From: Alphaproteobacteria bacterium
GTDB lineage: Bacteria; Pseudomonadota; Alphaproteobacteria; Sphingomonadales; Sphingomonadaceae
Length of the DNA stretch: 33,119 nt
Direction of reading: 5' to 3'
Assembly: GCA_019232625.1 (NCBI GenBank)
Contig: JAFANP010000026.1
Coordinates: 1-33,119, forward strand
Position numbers and translations under genes: made by a program. The notes under the pieces are model-generated. The model did not search any database. It saw only the letters and a list, made by a program, of their open reading frames with translations, and was not told the DNA's origin. Position 1 is the stretch's first letter. Every line of letters starts with the position of its first letter. This document shows, piece after piece, positions 17,482-24,431 of the stretch.

Positions 17482-18788
17482 AGGCGTGGCGCGACCTGGT
17501 CGGCCTGCTCGCGTCGGCGCCGGCGGAGGAGGCGCGGGCGATCGTCGCGGCGCTGGGCGAGGCGGAGGCGCGCAGCCTCCTCGCCGACTGGGGGGCGTGG
17601 CGGCATTCCGGGCAGGGCGCGCCGGACGGCGACTGGCGGGTGTGGGTGATGCTCGCCGGCCGCGGCTTCGGCAAGACCCGCGCCGGGGCGGAGTGGGTGG
17701 CGGACTTCGCCCGCGCCCATCCCGGCGCGGCGATCGCCCTCGTCGCCGCGACTCCGCTCGAGGCGCGGCGGGTGATGGTCGAGGGGCGCTCGGGGCTGCT
17801 CGCCGTCGCCGGCCGCCGCGAGCCGGTCGCCTGGGAGCCGAGCCTCGGCCGGCTGACCTTCTTCGGCGGCGCCCAGGCCCAGATCTTCTCCGGCGCCCAT
17901 CCGGACGGGCTGAGGGGGCCGGAGCATCACATCGCCTGGTGCGACGAGCTCGCCAAATGGGAAAGGCCGGCCGAGGCCTGGACCAACCTCCAGCTCGGCC
18001 TGAGGTGCGGCGCCCGGCCGCGGACGCTGGTGACGACGACCCCGCGCAGCCTCAAGGCGCTGAGGGCGATACTCGGCGAGGAGGGGGTGGCGGTGAGCGG
18101 CGGGCCGTCGCGGGCCAATCCGCACCAGTCTCCGGCCGGGCTGGCGGCGATGGAGCGGATGCTCGGCGCCACCCGCCTGGGGCGGCAGGAGCTTGGCGGC
18201 GAGCTGCTCGCCGAGGCGGAAGGGGCGCTGTGGCCGCGCGCCCTGATCGAGCGCTGCCGGGCGGCGGGCGGAGGGCCTCATGTGCGCGTGGTGGTCGGGG
18301 TCGACCCGCCGGCGGGCTGCGACGGCGATTCGTGCGGGATCGTCGCCTGCGGGCTCGGCGCGGACGGAATCGGATACGTGCTCGCCGACCTCAGCGCCGG
18401 CGGGCTCTCGCCCGAGGGCTGGGCGCGCAAGGTGGCGGCTGCCGCGGAGGCGCTCGGAGCCCACCGGGTGGTGGCCGAGGCGAACAATGGCGGCCGGATG
18501 GTGGAAAGCGTGCTTCGCGGCGCGGGCGCGGGGCTGCCGGTGAAGCTCGTCCATGCGAGCGAGGGCAAGACGGCGCGGGCGGAGCCGGTGGCGACCCTGT
18601 TCGAGAGCGGCCGGGCGAAGCTGGCGGGCTGCTTCCCAGAGCTCGAGGACGAGATGGCCGGCTTCGCCTATGGCGGCGGCTATGACGGGCCGGGGCGCTC
18701 GCCCGACCGGGCCGACGCGATGGTCTGGGCGATGACGGAGCTGATGCTCGGGCCGGCGCAGGCCGAGCCGCGGGTCCGGCGGCTGTGA
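17478..18788 (+). CDS. Terminase large subunit, gene transfer agent type
   Basis: The protein has 436 residues. Large terminases are ATP-driven DNA packaging motors with a nuclease domain. The Walker A motif GRGFGKTRAG is at 61-70, the Walker B AWCDELA has D157/E158, and TLVTTTPRS (about 183-191) matches the coupling motif. The C-terminal RNase H-like nuclease is seen from VVVGVDPPAG (D276), VVAEANNGG (E334) and SPDRADAMVWA (D410, D413), so all key acidic residues are present. GTG start overlaps the previous stop. The order small-like then large terminase fits the start of the alphaproteobacterial GTA cluster, but the portal, protease and capsid genes that should follow are absent; opposite-strand genes begin 264 bases later. 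Confidence 0.92.
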   Translation: MKAWRDLVGLLASAPAEEARAIVAALGEAEARSLLADWGAWRHSGQGAPDGDWRVWVMLAGRGFGKTRAGAEWVADFARAHPGAAIALVAATPLEARRVMVEGRSGLLAVAGRREPVAWEPSLGRLTFFGGAQAQIFSGAHPDGLRGPEHHIAWCDELAKWERPAEAWTNLQLGLRCGARPRTLVTTTPRSLKALRAILGEEGVAVSGGPSRANPHQSPAGLAAMERMLGATRLGRQELGGELLAEAEGALWPRALIERCRAAGGGPHVRVVVGVDPPAGCDGDSCGIVACGLGADGIGYVLADLSAGGLSPEGWARKVAAAAEALGAHRVVAEANNGGRMVESVLRGAGAGLPVKLVHASEGKTARAEPVATLFESGRAKLAGCFPELEDEMAGFAYGGGYDGPGRSPDRADAMVWAMTELMLGPAQAEPRVRRL

Positions 18789-19052
18789 CTCCGCGCGGGG
18801 AGGCGGCGCAGGACGCGGGACTCGTCGTCAGAGCCGAACTTGGGGCTTGCGCTCATCGCTTTTGCGTGAATAGATGGGCGGCCCGTCTTCGTCGGCGGGC
18901 CGGGGCTTGGTAACCTCGCGGGTGGGTCGCGGCTCGGCGCGGGCCGGATGGCGGGCGTCATGTCCAAGCCGGGGCGGTCCCTCTCCGCCCGGCCAAAAAC
19001 GTCCGCGCCTGTCACTCGCAGGTTATCAACGTCCGGTTCGCCGCCGGGCGGG
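18789..19052. other. Gap after the terminase without recognisable gene
   Basis: No portal-protein start or other gene is seen on either strand. The stretch ends at the 3' end of the convergent minus-strand amidase gene. Short GC-rich inverted repeats such as GGCGGCCCG ... CGGGCCG (about 18875-18904) could act as a bidirectional terminator, though no T-run follows. Confidence 0.4.
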
Positions 19053-19814
19053 TCAGGTGAAGTCGATGAACCCTTTGAGCGTGGTGTCGGCGGTGCGGCG
19101 GCGGTTGAGCTCGAAGACGCCGAGGCCGTTGCTGCTTCCGCTCGGGTTGGTGTTGCCCTCGACGGTGCGCAGCGGGCCGGCGAAGGGCTGGCGGACGAAG
19201 CCGGCATGGCCGTGGCCGCCGCCGAAATCGAGGATGAAGACGTGGCCGGGCTTGACCAGCGACGGGTCGGCGAGGGCGGCGGCGCGGGTGATGAGGCGGC
19301 GCGGCTGCCGGGCCTTCACCCGGTTCCAGGCGTCGAGGCAGCCGGCGGTGGCGGGGAACGGATTGGCGACGCCCTGGTGGACGGCGGCCTCGCGGAAGCA
19401 CCAGTGGACGAAGGCCATGCACCAGAAATTGCCCGGCGGCGTCCGCACCGAGGCGAGATAGAGGTCGACCATCGGCCCGCGGTTCGAGCCGAGCGGCACC
19501 TCCATCACGCCGAGCTGGGTCACCGCCATGCCGAGCGCGGCGACGGCGAGGCTCGAGGCGGTCGGAGCGGTCACCGAGGCGCCGAACAGCGCCCCCCAGG
19601 TCAGTGCCCCGACCTCGCCGTCGATCGCCAGCGGCTGGCCGGCGCGATCGACGTTCTGGCTCTGGAAGGTCCGGACGAGCGACTTGAAGCGGGCGTCGAA
19701 CCGGCCCGGCGGGGAGGTGGAGACATAGCCGCGCGCGGCGAGGCCGGCGGCGATGTGGGCGACGACGGCGGCGTCGCTCTCGCCGACCTTGATGATGCGT
19801 CCGGGGAAATCCAT
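19053..19814 (-). CDS. Peptidoglycan-binding and CHAP-type amidase, endolysin-like
   Basis: The protein has 253 residues and begins MDFPGRIIKVGESD, with AGGAGGG about seven bases before the ATG. Residues about 15-78 look like a PG_binding_1 domain (IAAGLAARGYV, FQSQNVDRAGQPLAIDGEVG, TWGALFG). The C-terminal half is a CHAP/NlpC-like amidase: GNFWCMAFVHWCF places the nucleophile at C132, GGGHGHAGFV supplies H201 or H203, and TVEGNTNPSG supplies a third residue. There is no signal peptide, as in many phage-type lysins, so delivery would need another route. It lies 31 bases downstream of a secreted cysteine-rich protein gene in the same orientation. Proximity to terminase genes suggests a phage or GTA origin, but such amidases also occur elsewhere. 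Confidence 0.8.
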   Translation of the reverse strand: MDFPGRIIKVGESDAAVVAHIAAGLAARGYVSTSPPGRFDARFKSLVRTFQSQNVDRAGQPLAIDGEVGALTWGALFGASVTAPTASSLAVAALGMAVTQLGVMEVPLGSNRGPMVDLYLASVRTPPGNFWCMAFVHWCFREAAVHQGVANPFPATAGCLDAWNRVKARQPRRLITRAAALADPSLVKPGHVFILDFGGGHGHAGFVRQPFAGPLRTVEGNTNPSGSSNGLGVFELNRRRTADTTLKGFIDFT

Positions 19815-19845
19815 GGCTCGGCCCTCCTGAGGCGGTCGCGCGGCC

Positions 19846-20610
19846 TCACGGCTTGAGGAAGAAGCCGGAGCATTCGGGATGAATGCCGGCGGCGAAGCGG
19901 CGGTCGTCGGGGCAGCAATCGAGCCCGTCGCGGCCGACGAAGGTGCCCGGGCGGCAGGCGGCCGGGAGCAGGATCCTCCAGCGCGTGCCGCGGCTGTTGG
20001 GGCCGCCGAGGCTCGCCTTGGAATAGAGGCAGTCGAGGGCGCGGCGGCGGCGCGGGTCGGCCTGGCCCGCATTGTAGCGCGCCTCGCCGAGGCGGCGGCA
20101 GAGCGCCAGCCGGGAGACGTCGCGGGCTCGGAGGGCGCGGGCCGAGGCGAGGACCGGCGCGCAGCGCGGATCGGCGGCGCCGCCCAGGCAATCGACGCGG
20201 CGGTCGTAGCCGGAGGCGCTCACCGTCCGGTCGAGCGCCGCGCACTGCGCCGCAAGCGCCGCCGGAACGTCGCTTCGGCCGCAATTCGCGGCGTAGAAGG
20301 CCGGGGTGGCGTCGATCGTCCGTGGCGACGGGCCGCCGCCGCGATAGACGGCGCTCATGCAGGTCTCGTCGCCGTCGCCGAAGCAGATGCGGCAGGCGCG
20401 CCCGACGACGCAGGGGCGCGGCGCGGTGCGCGGCGATGCCGGGTCCGAGACGAATTTGCCGCCATTGTCGGCCGGGTTTGCGACGACGTGCGCATCGCAG
20501 CCGGCGGGGCAGGAGAGGCCGTCGTCGTAAATGGTGAGCCGCATCACCTGGCCTCCGGCCGGGCCGGCGGTCGTCAGCAGCAAGGCGAGGCCGGCGAGGA
20601 GAAGGCGCAT
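19846..20610 (-). CDS. Secreted cysteine-rich protein of unknown function
   Basis: The protein has 254 residues. The N-terminus MRLLLAGLALLLTTAGPAGG is a clear signal peptide, with cleavage probably near residue 20. The mature part has 16 cysteines, several closely spaced (CVVGRACRICFGDGDETC, DCCPDD), and ends in HPECSGFFLKP. Many disulphides are likely in the periplasm or outside the cell. I recognise no domain. It precedes the amidase gene by 31 bases on the same strand, so they may be co-transcribed. The upstream gap of about 110 bases separates it from a divergent Crp/Fnr regulator. Confidence 0.75.
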   Translation of the reverse strand: MRLLLAGLALLLTTAGPAGGQVMRLTIYDDGLSCPAGCDAHVVANPADNGGKFVSDPASPRTAPRPCVVGRACRICFGDGDETCMSAVYRGGGPSPRTIDATPAFYAANCGRSDVPAALAAQCAALDRTVSASGYDRRVDCLGGAADPRCAPVLASARALRARDVSRLALCRRLGEARYNAGQADPRRRRALDCLYSKASLGGPNSRGTRWRILLPAACRPGTFVGRDGLDCCPDDRRFAAGIHPECSGFFLKP

Positions 20611-20721
20611 GAGGATCGCTCCCGAAAGGTGGAACCGAGCCTTGGCGCTACGCCGTCCGGCGGCCCGCGGATGTGACCGCCGTCACGCCCCCGCGCCCCG
20701 GTCGCCGGGCCGGGCGACGGC

Positions 20722-21444
20722 TTGCGCGGGCTGCGCGGGCGCGGCATTCTTCGCCCGCTGGACGGGGGGAGCGGGCGGATTCAAAGCGAGCGCTGCGATC
20801 TGGAGGCCGTCGGCGCCGCGCTCGCCTGCCCGGAGGCGACGGCGGCGCAGATCCTCGGCCAGGGGCGGATCCGCCACTATGCCCCCCACGTCCACATCGT
20901 GAGGCGGGGCGACAGGGCCGCGACCGCCTACCTGGTGGTGATCGGACGGGCGCAGGCCCTGCTCTACGGCTTCGACGGCCAGCTCATCCTGCTGCACGAA
21001 TTCGGCCCGGGCGACCTGTTCGGCGCGCTCGGCGGGCTCGGCGGGGTGGAGGAGGAAGCCGACATCGTCGCCGCCGAGGCGGTGCGCGCCTTCCTGCTCG
21101 AGGCGGGCGTGCTGGTCGCGCTGGCCGAGCGCCACGGCGCCATCGGCCTCGCCTTGTCGCGGGTGCTGCTCAAGCGGCTGCGGGCGACGTCGGTCAGGAT
21201 GTACGAGCGTACCGCCCTGTCGGCGCCGGGGCGGGTCTGCGCCGAGCTCGCCCGGCTCGCCCGCGCCGGCCGCGGCACGATCCGGCCGGCGCCGATCGTC
21301 GCCGAGCTCGCGCTGCGCGCCGGCACGACCCGCGAGACGGCGTCGCGGACGGTGAACGGCCTCGAGCGGCGCGGGATCATCCGCCGCGACGCCGACGCCC
21401 TCACCGTCGTCGCACCGGGGCGCCTCGAGGGCGAGATATTATAG
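20722..21444 (+). CDS. Crp/Fnr-family transcriptional regulator
   Basis: The protein has up to 240 residues. An N-terminal cyclic-nucleotide-binding-like beta-roll is visible (HIVRRGDRAATAYLVVIGRA, LLHEFGPGDLFGALG), then the long dimerisation helix and a C-terminal Crp-type helix-turn-helix: TTRETASRTVNGLERRGII. The usual GE(L)...ERSA phosphate-binding signature of cAMP-responsive Crp is not present (GDLFGALGGLGGVEEEADIV), nor are Fnr-type N-terminal cysteines, so the ligand is unclear. The proposed TTG start is weak; the true start may lie some codons downstream. The gene is convergent with, and overlaps by 6 bases, the cyclase-like TPR gene. Confidence 0.8.
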   Translation: MRGLRGRGILRPLDGGSGRIQSERCDLEAVGAALACPEATAAQILGQGRIRHYAPHVHIVRRGDRAATAYLVVIGRAQALLYGFDGQLILLHEFGPGDLFGALGGLGGVEEEADIVAAEAVRAFLLEAGVLVALAERHGAIGLALSRVLLKRLRATSVRMYERTALSAPGRVCAELARLARAGRGTIRPAPIVAELALRAGTTRETASRTVNGLERRGIIRRDADALTVVAPGRLEGEIL

Positions 21445-22986
21445 GCGCGGCTTGACCGCGTAGAGGTCGACGGCGGCGCCGCCGTCGCCGGCGGCGAGCT
21501 CGCCGATCAGCTCGGCCTGGAAGGGGGCCGCGCCGGCCGCCGCCAGCGCCGCCGCGAAATCGGCCGTGACGCAGGCTGTGCCGGGAGGCGCGGATGCCGC
21601 GGCGGCGGCGGCGAGGGCGGCGGCGTCGCCGGTCAGCCGCGCCTCGCCGGAGAACGGGTCGTCGGCGAGGTCGACCATTCCGTAATGGCCGCCGACGCCG
21701 AAGCCCTCGCCCCCCGCCGGCGCGGCGGCGAGCGCCGCCGCCGCCTCGGCCGCGGCGACCGGCTCGGCATAAGCGAGCACGACCTCGCGGCCGGTGAAAT
21801 AGGGCGGCACGGCGGCGGCCGGCGATCCCCCCAGGCGCGCGGCGAGGGAGGCGAGACGGGCGGGATCGGAAGCCGCCACCGCGAGCAAGGCGAGGCGGCG
21901 ATGGGGGGCGAGCGGAAGGGCCGGCGGGTCCCCGGGCGGCAGCGCCTCGCGCGGCGCGGTGACGACGCGCCGCCGCACCGCGCCCGCCGCCGGATCGGCG
22001 GGCGCCTCGGCCAGCACCAGCAGCTGAAGCGCGACGCTCTGCAGACGGCGCGCGTTCATCGCCGCCGCGCCCATCGCGATCTCGTCGCCGAGCGCGATCA
22101 TCCGCCGGTCGGGCCGGGTCGCCAGCGGCCGCACCGCGCGCACCGTCGCGGCGGCGGCGAGGAGGCGGTCGAAGCGCCGCCGCCAGCCGCGCCCGAACGG
22201 ATCGACCGAGACGGCGGCGAAGGCCTCGGCGCCGCCGGGCAGGACGGCGTGCAGCTCGGCGCCGCGCTCGACCAGGGCCTCGGCGATGAGGATGTCCGCG
22301 CCGGCGGCGAGCGCGCCGTAGCCGAACCCGACCTTCTCCTCGTCGAGCACGGCGCGGATGCGGTCGTCGACATGGCTGCGGCGGCCGACCCGCGCGTCGA
22401 ACGACATGTGGCCGCCGAAATGGAGGGAGCTGGGCGGGCGGTGCGCGCCGAGCCAGGCGGAATCGCGGCCCTGCGCGGCGAGGATCAGGGCGAACTGGCG
22501 CAGGGTGGAGGCGTGGTCCTCCCAGGCGCGCGGCGCGAGCGCGACCGCCTCGGCCAGGGCCTCGCGCGCATCCGCCTCGCGGCCGAGAAGGAGGAGCGCC
22601 TCGGCGCGGGTCGCGGCCCGCCAATAGGGTGTCTCCGGCTCGTCGGGCTCGGCGGCGATCCGGTCGAGCACCTGGGCGGCGAGGATCGCGGCCTCCGCCT
22701 CCTCGCCGGCGAGGAGCGAGAGGGTGGCGGCGTTGATCAGCGGATAGGTGGCGGGCCTGAGCCGCGCCGCCCGCTCGTAGGCCGCCGCCGCGTCCCGGTA
22801 GAGGGCGGCATGCTTCCCCGGGGCCTGGCCCGCCGCCCGGTCCTTGAGCAGCCGGCCGTGGATGCAGGCGACCTCCGGATCGTGCGAGTCCCTGTCCAGG
22901 CCGGCGGCGGTGAACATCCGCCAGGCCCGGTCGACGGCGCCGGCGCGAGCGTTGGCGAGGATCGCGAGCAGCGCGGGGCTCGTCAT
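21439..22986 (-). CDS. TPR protein with Rossmann-like and degenerate cyclase-like domains
   Basis: The protein has 515 residues. Residues 1 to about 185 form TPR-like helical repeats (DPEVACIHGRLLKDRA, YRDAAAAYERAARLRPATYP, ALAEAVALAPRAWED). Next, about 190-260, is a Rossmann/SLOG-like segment: LHFGGHMSFDA, EEKVGFGYGALAAGADILIA, then ELHAVLPGGAEAF. The C-terminal 120 residues resemble a class III nucleotidyl cyclase fold in its last part (GHYGMVDLADDPFSGEARLT and PPGTACVTADFAAAL), but the metal-binding aspartates and the substrate-recognition residues are not evident, so it is probably not active as a cyclase. The ATG at 22986 starts MTSPALLAILANARAG. It is last in the minus-strand TIR group, after a 144-base gap with hairpins. 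Confidence 0.75.
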   Translation of the reverse strand: MTSPALLAILANARAGAVDRAWRMFTAAGLDRDSHDPEVACIHGRLLKDRAAGQAPGKHAALYRDAAAAYERAARLRPATYPLINAATLSLLAGEEAEAAILAAQVLDRIAAEPDEPETPYWRAATRAEALLLLGREADAREALAEAVALAPRAWEDHASTLRQFALILAAQGRDSAWLGAHRPPSSLHFGGHMSFDARVGRRSHVDDRIRAVLDEEKVGFGYGALAAGADILIAEALVERGAELHAVLPGGAEAFAAVSVDPFGRGWRRRFDRLLAAAATVRAVRPLATRPDRRMIALGDEIAMGAAAMNARRLQSVALQLLVLAEAPADPAAGAVRRRVVTAPREALPPGDPPALPLAPHRRLALLAVAASDPARLASLAARLGGSPAAAVPPYFTGREVVLAYAEPVAAAEAAAALAAAPAGGEGFGVGGHYGMVDLADDPFSGEARLTGDAAALAAAAAASAPPGTACVTADFAAALAAAGAAPFQAELIGELAAGDGGAAVDLYAVKPRL

Positions 22987-23130
22987 CTTCGCTACCTCGA
23001 CCCGCGCGGCGCGGTGTGCATGGTCATCAGCCTAGCCATGAAGTAGAGCCTGCATACAGGACCGCCCGCTCGCTCGCCAGCGGCCGGGCGGACCTCGGAG
23101 GGCCGCCCGGCCGGGCCACCCGCCCGCGCA
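22987..23130. other. Intergenic gap with GC-rich inverted repeat
   Basis: The gap between the DPDIRFPG gene and the TPR gene contains GGACCGCCCG ... GGCCGGGCGG (about 23058-23093) and GGCCGCCCGGCCGGGCCACC (about 23101-23120), which can form stems on the minus strand. This could reduce read-through into the TPR gene or separate the units; no T-run follows. Confidence 0.4.
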
Positions 23131-23778
23131 CTAGGTGCTCGACCCGCCGGGGAAGCGAATGTCCGGATCGATCATGATCGGAAGGATCCGCGGCGCGTCG
23201 TCGTCGACATGGGGCTTCTGGATCAGCTCGACGTTGAAGTTGAAGCCGTGCCGATAATCCTTCGCAGGGGGGTTCGCGGTGAAGAAGATCAGCCGACAGC
23301 TCTCGATCGGCGCGGTGTAGATTTTCCCGGCATCGTCCACGTAGGTCAGCCCTCCGTAGAACTGGGCTTCCTCTTCGCGCTTGTGAGTGACGGCGGGAAG
23401 GCTTTGGCTGAAGCGCCAGTTGAGCCGCTGATCGAGCTTGAACACGATATAAGCGGGCCCGTCCTCCCCGCGCAGGCCGAGGTCGAGCGGGGTCTCGGCC
23501 GTGCCCAGCCCCGCGCCGGTCAGACCGAGGGAGGAGGGGAAGCTGCTCGCCATCAAGGTGGGCACGATCCCGCGAATCTCGCTCGATCCGATGGCGACGG
23601 CGCGGCCCGGGTCGCGATAGAGGAACTGGAGGCCATCGCTGTCCATCAGGAAGCTGATCTCGCGGATCACATAGCGTTGCGGCTCAACGTCCTCCATGCC
23701 GGGCCGGATCGGCGTATGATCGTTGCGGGCCGGCTGTGTCACCGGATCGGGACGTTCGTTCAGCAATGCGGTAGCCAT
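23131..23778 (-). CDS. DPDIRFPG-motif protein B of the TIR group
   Basis: The protein has 215 residues starting MATALLNERPDPVTQPA; AAAGGAG lies seven bases before the ATG. I cannot assign a function. Features shared with the neighbouring upstream gene product: a central segment reading AYIVFKLDQRLNWRFSQSLP, 'YVDDAG..Y.......CRLIFFTANPP', and a C-terminus ending in IDPDIRFPGGSST. No signal peptide or membrane segment; mostly beta-strand pattern is likely. The pair probably arose by duplication. It is translated from the same minus-strand unit as the TIR protein, with a 16-base gap to the gene before it. Some database proteins with similar tails carry the name 'nucleotide synthetase', which I do not consider supported by any visible motif. 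Confidence 0.75.
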   Translation of the reverse strand: MATALLNERPDPVTQPARNDHTPIRPGMEDVEPQRYVIREISFLMDSDGLQFLYRDPGRAVAIGSSEIRGIVPTLMASSFPSSLGLTGAGLGTAETPLDLGLRGEDGPAYIVFKLDQRLNWRFSQSLPAVTHKREEEAQFYGGLTYVDDAGKIYTAPIESCRLIFFTANPPAKDYRHGFNFNVELIQKPHVDDDAPRILPIMIDPDIRFPGGSST

Positions 23779-23794
23779 GTCCGTGCTCCTTTCA

Positions 23795-24421
23795 TCAGCT
23801 GGACCCGGCGCCGGGGAACCGGATGTCGGGGTCTTCGAACCGGGTACCCCCGGTGGGCAGGTCCATTACGTAGACGATGCGCTGCTGATACGAATTCTTC
23901 GCGTTCTTCATCTTCCTCGCCTGGAAGAAGGCTATGCGGCAATTCGGAGCGGGATCGTCGTGAAGAACCCCGCTGTCATCGCAGTACCTGAGGTTCGCGT
24001 AATGCGATAAGGGATCGGGATGGTCCCCCGTCAGCCACATCAGGCTAATGCCTTCCAGAGGCACCTGGGTGACCGGATCGACCAATGTCGTAAATGTGAA
24101 GCCGAGATAGCGATCGAGCTCAATGATAACGTAAGAGTCCCGGCTTATCTTTATGTCGAGAGGGTTATTTTCAGGCTTCTCGACAGGAGGCGAAGGATTC
24201 CTCGTGTAGCCGTTCAAGGCAATATTTTTGACAAAAGCTTCGATATCAAAGTTATTGCCATCGATCTTCGTGGGGCGATCGATATCATCATAGCCGGGAT
24301 ATTTGCCGAATAGGGTAAATTCCTTATAGACCACTTGCACGGGGGCGAAGTTAGGAAGCTGCTGATCGCGTATATCGTTCAGCGGCAACTGGCTGAGAAG
24401 GGACGGGGTCAAATACGCCAT
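23795..24421 (-). CDS. DPDIRFPG-motif protein A of the TIR group
   Basis: The protein has 208 residues starting MAYLTPSLLSQLPLNDIRDQ; the ATG is preceded by AGAGGAAGAG and lies 10 bases after the TIR gene's stop. Function unknown. Parallels with the next gene product: SYVIIELDRYLGFTFTTL matches AYIVFKLDQRLNWRFSQ, 'RYCDDSGVLHDDPAPNCRIAFF' matches the 'YVDDAG...CRLIFF' segment, and both end in DPDIRFPG followed by Ser-rich residues. The gene is noticeably more AT-rich between 24160 and 24420 than the TIR gene, hinting at separate acquisition. Cytosolic by the absence of a signal peptide. Confidence 0.75.
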   Translation of the reverse strand: MAYLTPSLLSQLPLNDIRDQQLPNFAPVQVVYKEFTLFGKYPGYDDIDRPTKIDGNNFDIEAFVKNIALNGYTRNPSPPVEKPENNPLDIKISRDSYVIIELDRYLGFTFTTLVDPVTQVPLEGISLMWLTGDHPDPLSHYANLRYCDDSGVLHDDPAPNCRIAFFQARKMKNAKNSYQQRIVYVMDLPTGGTRFEDPDIRFPGAGSS

Positions 24422-24431
24422 GATCTCTTCC

